The notes under the pieces: generated by a model
What the model saw: only the letters and a program-made list of their open reading frames with translations
What the model was told of the DNA's origin: nothing
The model's database searches: none
Part shown: positions 62,217 to 64,000 of the stretch, piece after piece
Numbering within the stretch: the first letter of the stretch is position 1
Layout of the letters: every line of letters begins with the position of its first letter
Program-made: the position numbers and the translations under genes
Assembly (NCBI RefSeq): GCF_047663525.1
Contig: NC_092597.1
Coordinates: 16,762,501 to 16,826,500, forward strand
Source of the DNA: Anas platyrhynchos
Lineage: Eukaryota; Chordata; Aves; Anseriformes; Anatidae
DNA: 64,000 nucleotides
Reading direction: 5' to 3'

Positions 62217-62265
62217 GGCACCTCTAGGTGACACGATGGCACCTCTAGGTGACACTATGGCACCC
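62217..62265. repeat. 21-bp tandem duplication
   Basis: Two copies of a 21-base unit beginning GGCACCTCTAGGTGACAC (62217-62237 and 62238-62258) differ at one base near their ends. A third partial copy, GGCACCC, follows. Confidence 0.93.
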
Positions 62266-62999
62266 ATGGCCTTGGTCATGACCACGGGAATTATTGTTTT
62301 TCCTGCATGACGCCACAAGGCAGCCTTACCTCCTGCTGCACACGCCTGGCTCTGTGCACAAAATGCTCGTGTTCCCCACTCAGATCAGGTCACCACAAAG
62401 CCCCACAGTGGCCCCAGAGGACAGGTACCATGGCAGCCCCGTGTTCGTAAAATCAGAGCAAATGTTTGTGCAGCATTTTAAAGGCTCACCATAGTATTGT
62501 CTGAATTATTCACTGCAATGATATTCTTTGCAAATGTTTCTCTTTTCCTCCTGTTTTAATTCACTTCTGAATGAGTTTGAATTTCATTTGATGCATTTCT
62601 TGTAATTGACCAGATGCTGCTTGGACACGGGGTTTCCAAACAGGCCTGGGTGTCTCACAGGCAGCACAGTCTGACTTTCTTCCCCTGCTGTTCTTGGTTA
62701 TTATGCCTGCTATATGGCTGGCCATATGTATTCTTTCTGTTTCTTAATGACTCTGAAATTTTTCCAGGAGAAAACTGAACAAATCTACTCCTGTTTGATT
62801 TTTTTTTTTGTAAGAAATCTGAGAATTATTCTGAACAGGAAAAAAATCCATTCACCTAAGAAGCCACGAGTAACAAAACTGCAAAAGGGCAAAAAATAGA
62901 CTGGGCTGCTTTATCGAGCAGCGCAGTCCCTCTGTTCTCCTCTCCTTGTCCTCTACTCTTGATTTCCACACGTTCAGCCTTGTAAAAGAGAGATCATCA

Positions 63000-63230
63000 C
63001 CAGACGCTGGGAAGCAGATCACAGGGTTTCCACATAATTTCGGATTTGCAGTGAAGTTGGTTGGTGGTGTCAGACGGAAACGTGCGGCACCAGCCGCGAA
63101 GCAAGGTCAGGGGAGGTGCGTCAGTGCTTACACAATCCACGGCGTCCTTCTTGCAGAGCTTAACCTTCGTAATAAGCCCCAGCGGTTTGATTTAACTAAT
63201 GCTAACTGATGCCGGCTGGATTTCACCCAG
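63000..63230. promoter_or_regulatory. Candidate conserved noncoding block
   Basis: This is repeat-free sequence with about a dozen CpGs in a CpG-poor neighbourhood. It contains CACAATCCACGG and a TTTGATTTAACTAATGCTAACTGATG stretch of homeodomain-like half sites. No conserved reading frame is evident. The call is weak and based on texture. Confidence 0.22.
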
Positions 63231-64000
63231 GGTCCCTGCTGTAGGTATTCGTGAGCTTTGATGGGAAGATTGCTATTAATCTACAGTGAGGGCAGGTTTC
63301 TGCTTGATGTTAATGACGCCAGCATTGCAAGTCCCACTTGCTCGGGACTAGAGGACTTATTAACTGCTGACTGTGTCTGCTCTGAGTTTCCTCTTCCAGC
63401 AGCAAGAAATAACGACCCGTTGCCTCCGATGGAGCACTGCTGATTTACACCCATTGAGCATCCAGCCCAAGGTGTTTCATTGATCCCCTCACTGAAAAGC
63501 TGGAATAGATCATTCTGATTTAGATTATTAAAATGTATTCTTCCTGATGGAATATCTGGGCAGCACATTTAGAGCACTTTCCCTTCTCCTGCGCAGTACC
63601 AAGTACTGGCATTAGTTTGTAGCATGTGATGATTTTTAAAAATGTATTCAGCTTTTGCCTTCTATTATCTTGGATCATTAGCCAGCATCCTGTTATGCAA
63701 TGTGATCTGCGAAGCTTGGTGCAGTCTCTCACGATGTGGTATCATTTCTCAAACAGAGCATGCAGTGGGGGAGAAATTAATTTCTCAAAGCTGCGGCATC
63801 GTTACTGACACAGTGAAATCAGATGGCTTCCCTGGTTGTTTTAAAGGTTCTAAATGCTCCGGCTGAACACTGAACTGAGAACATTGGAGAGTTATTTAAT
63901 TTATCCATCTCCAGGACAAGAGGGCTATTTTCTTTTAGGACATGATTACATGGTGAATGAAACCTCCCTGTACTATCTTAGATTTCCTTTTTGTTTGGAG

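Larger units (their letters stand above)
60020..64000. other. Gene-free interval at the right edge
   Basis: No supportable exon. The 180-codon frame at 60577-61119 has no domain, and its residue make-up (Cys-, Gly-, Ser- and Arg-rich) is that of translated non-coding DNA. A 21-base duplication lies at 62217, and a CpG-containing motif-rich stretch at 63.0-63.23 kb. Confidence 0.5.

Overview
This window looks like vertebrate, most likely avian, nuclear DNA. It has one clearly recognisable coding exon. Repeats are sparse and mostly old: CR1-family non-LTR retrotransposon pieces, at least two MIR-type SINE relics, and microsatellites. There are no bacterial-style operons and no CRISPR array, and I found no convincing tRNA or rRNA gene. 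The CR1 3' end and the low density of interspersed repeats are what point to a bird or other sauropsid; the species cannot be fixed from the sequence alone.

Layout. Positions 1-4992 are intron, with a good branch point, pyrimidine tract and AG at the right end. Positions 4993-5216 are the last coding exon of MTHFS (5,10-methenyltetrahydrofolate synthetase, also called 5-formyltetrahydrofolate cyclo-ligase) on the + strand. A short 3' UTR follows, with polyadenylation signals at 5313 and possibly 5768. From about 5.8 kb to 64 kb I see no supportable protein-coding exon. In mammals the 3' side of MTHFS faces a long gene-poor interval before MINAR1/KIAA1024; the same arrangement here would explain the emptiness, but that is inference.

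The gene-poor part holds a solitary CR1 3' end (about 14.11-14.18 kb) and a fossil CR1/L3 ORF2 C-terminus (about 29.93-30.11 kb). It has a nearly full-length MIR in reverse orientation (about 46.83-47.02 kb) and a MIR core (about 59.95-60.01 kb). There are microsatellites built on AAAT, AAGG, AT, TGGAT and TTTTG, two clear fold-back structures (42.40-42.48 and 48.88-48.92 kb), and a 21-bp tandem duplication (62.2 kb). Several high-complexity, motif-bearing stretches resemble vertebrate conserved noncoding elements: 8.78-9.29, 21.49-21.95, 27.96-28.48, 55.25-55.83 and 63.0-63.23 kb. They are candidate distal enhancers only, because conservation could not be tested.

I did not find a convincing undescribed multi-gene system. 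The items most worth a second look are the fold-backs, the candidate regulatory blocks, and a 73-residue open frame beside the MIR core near 59.7-59.9 kb.
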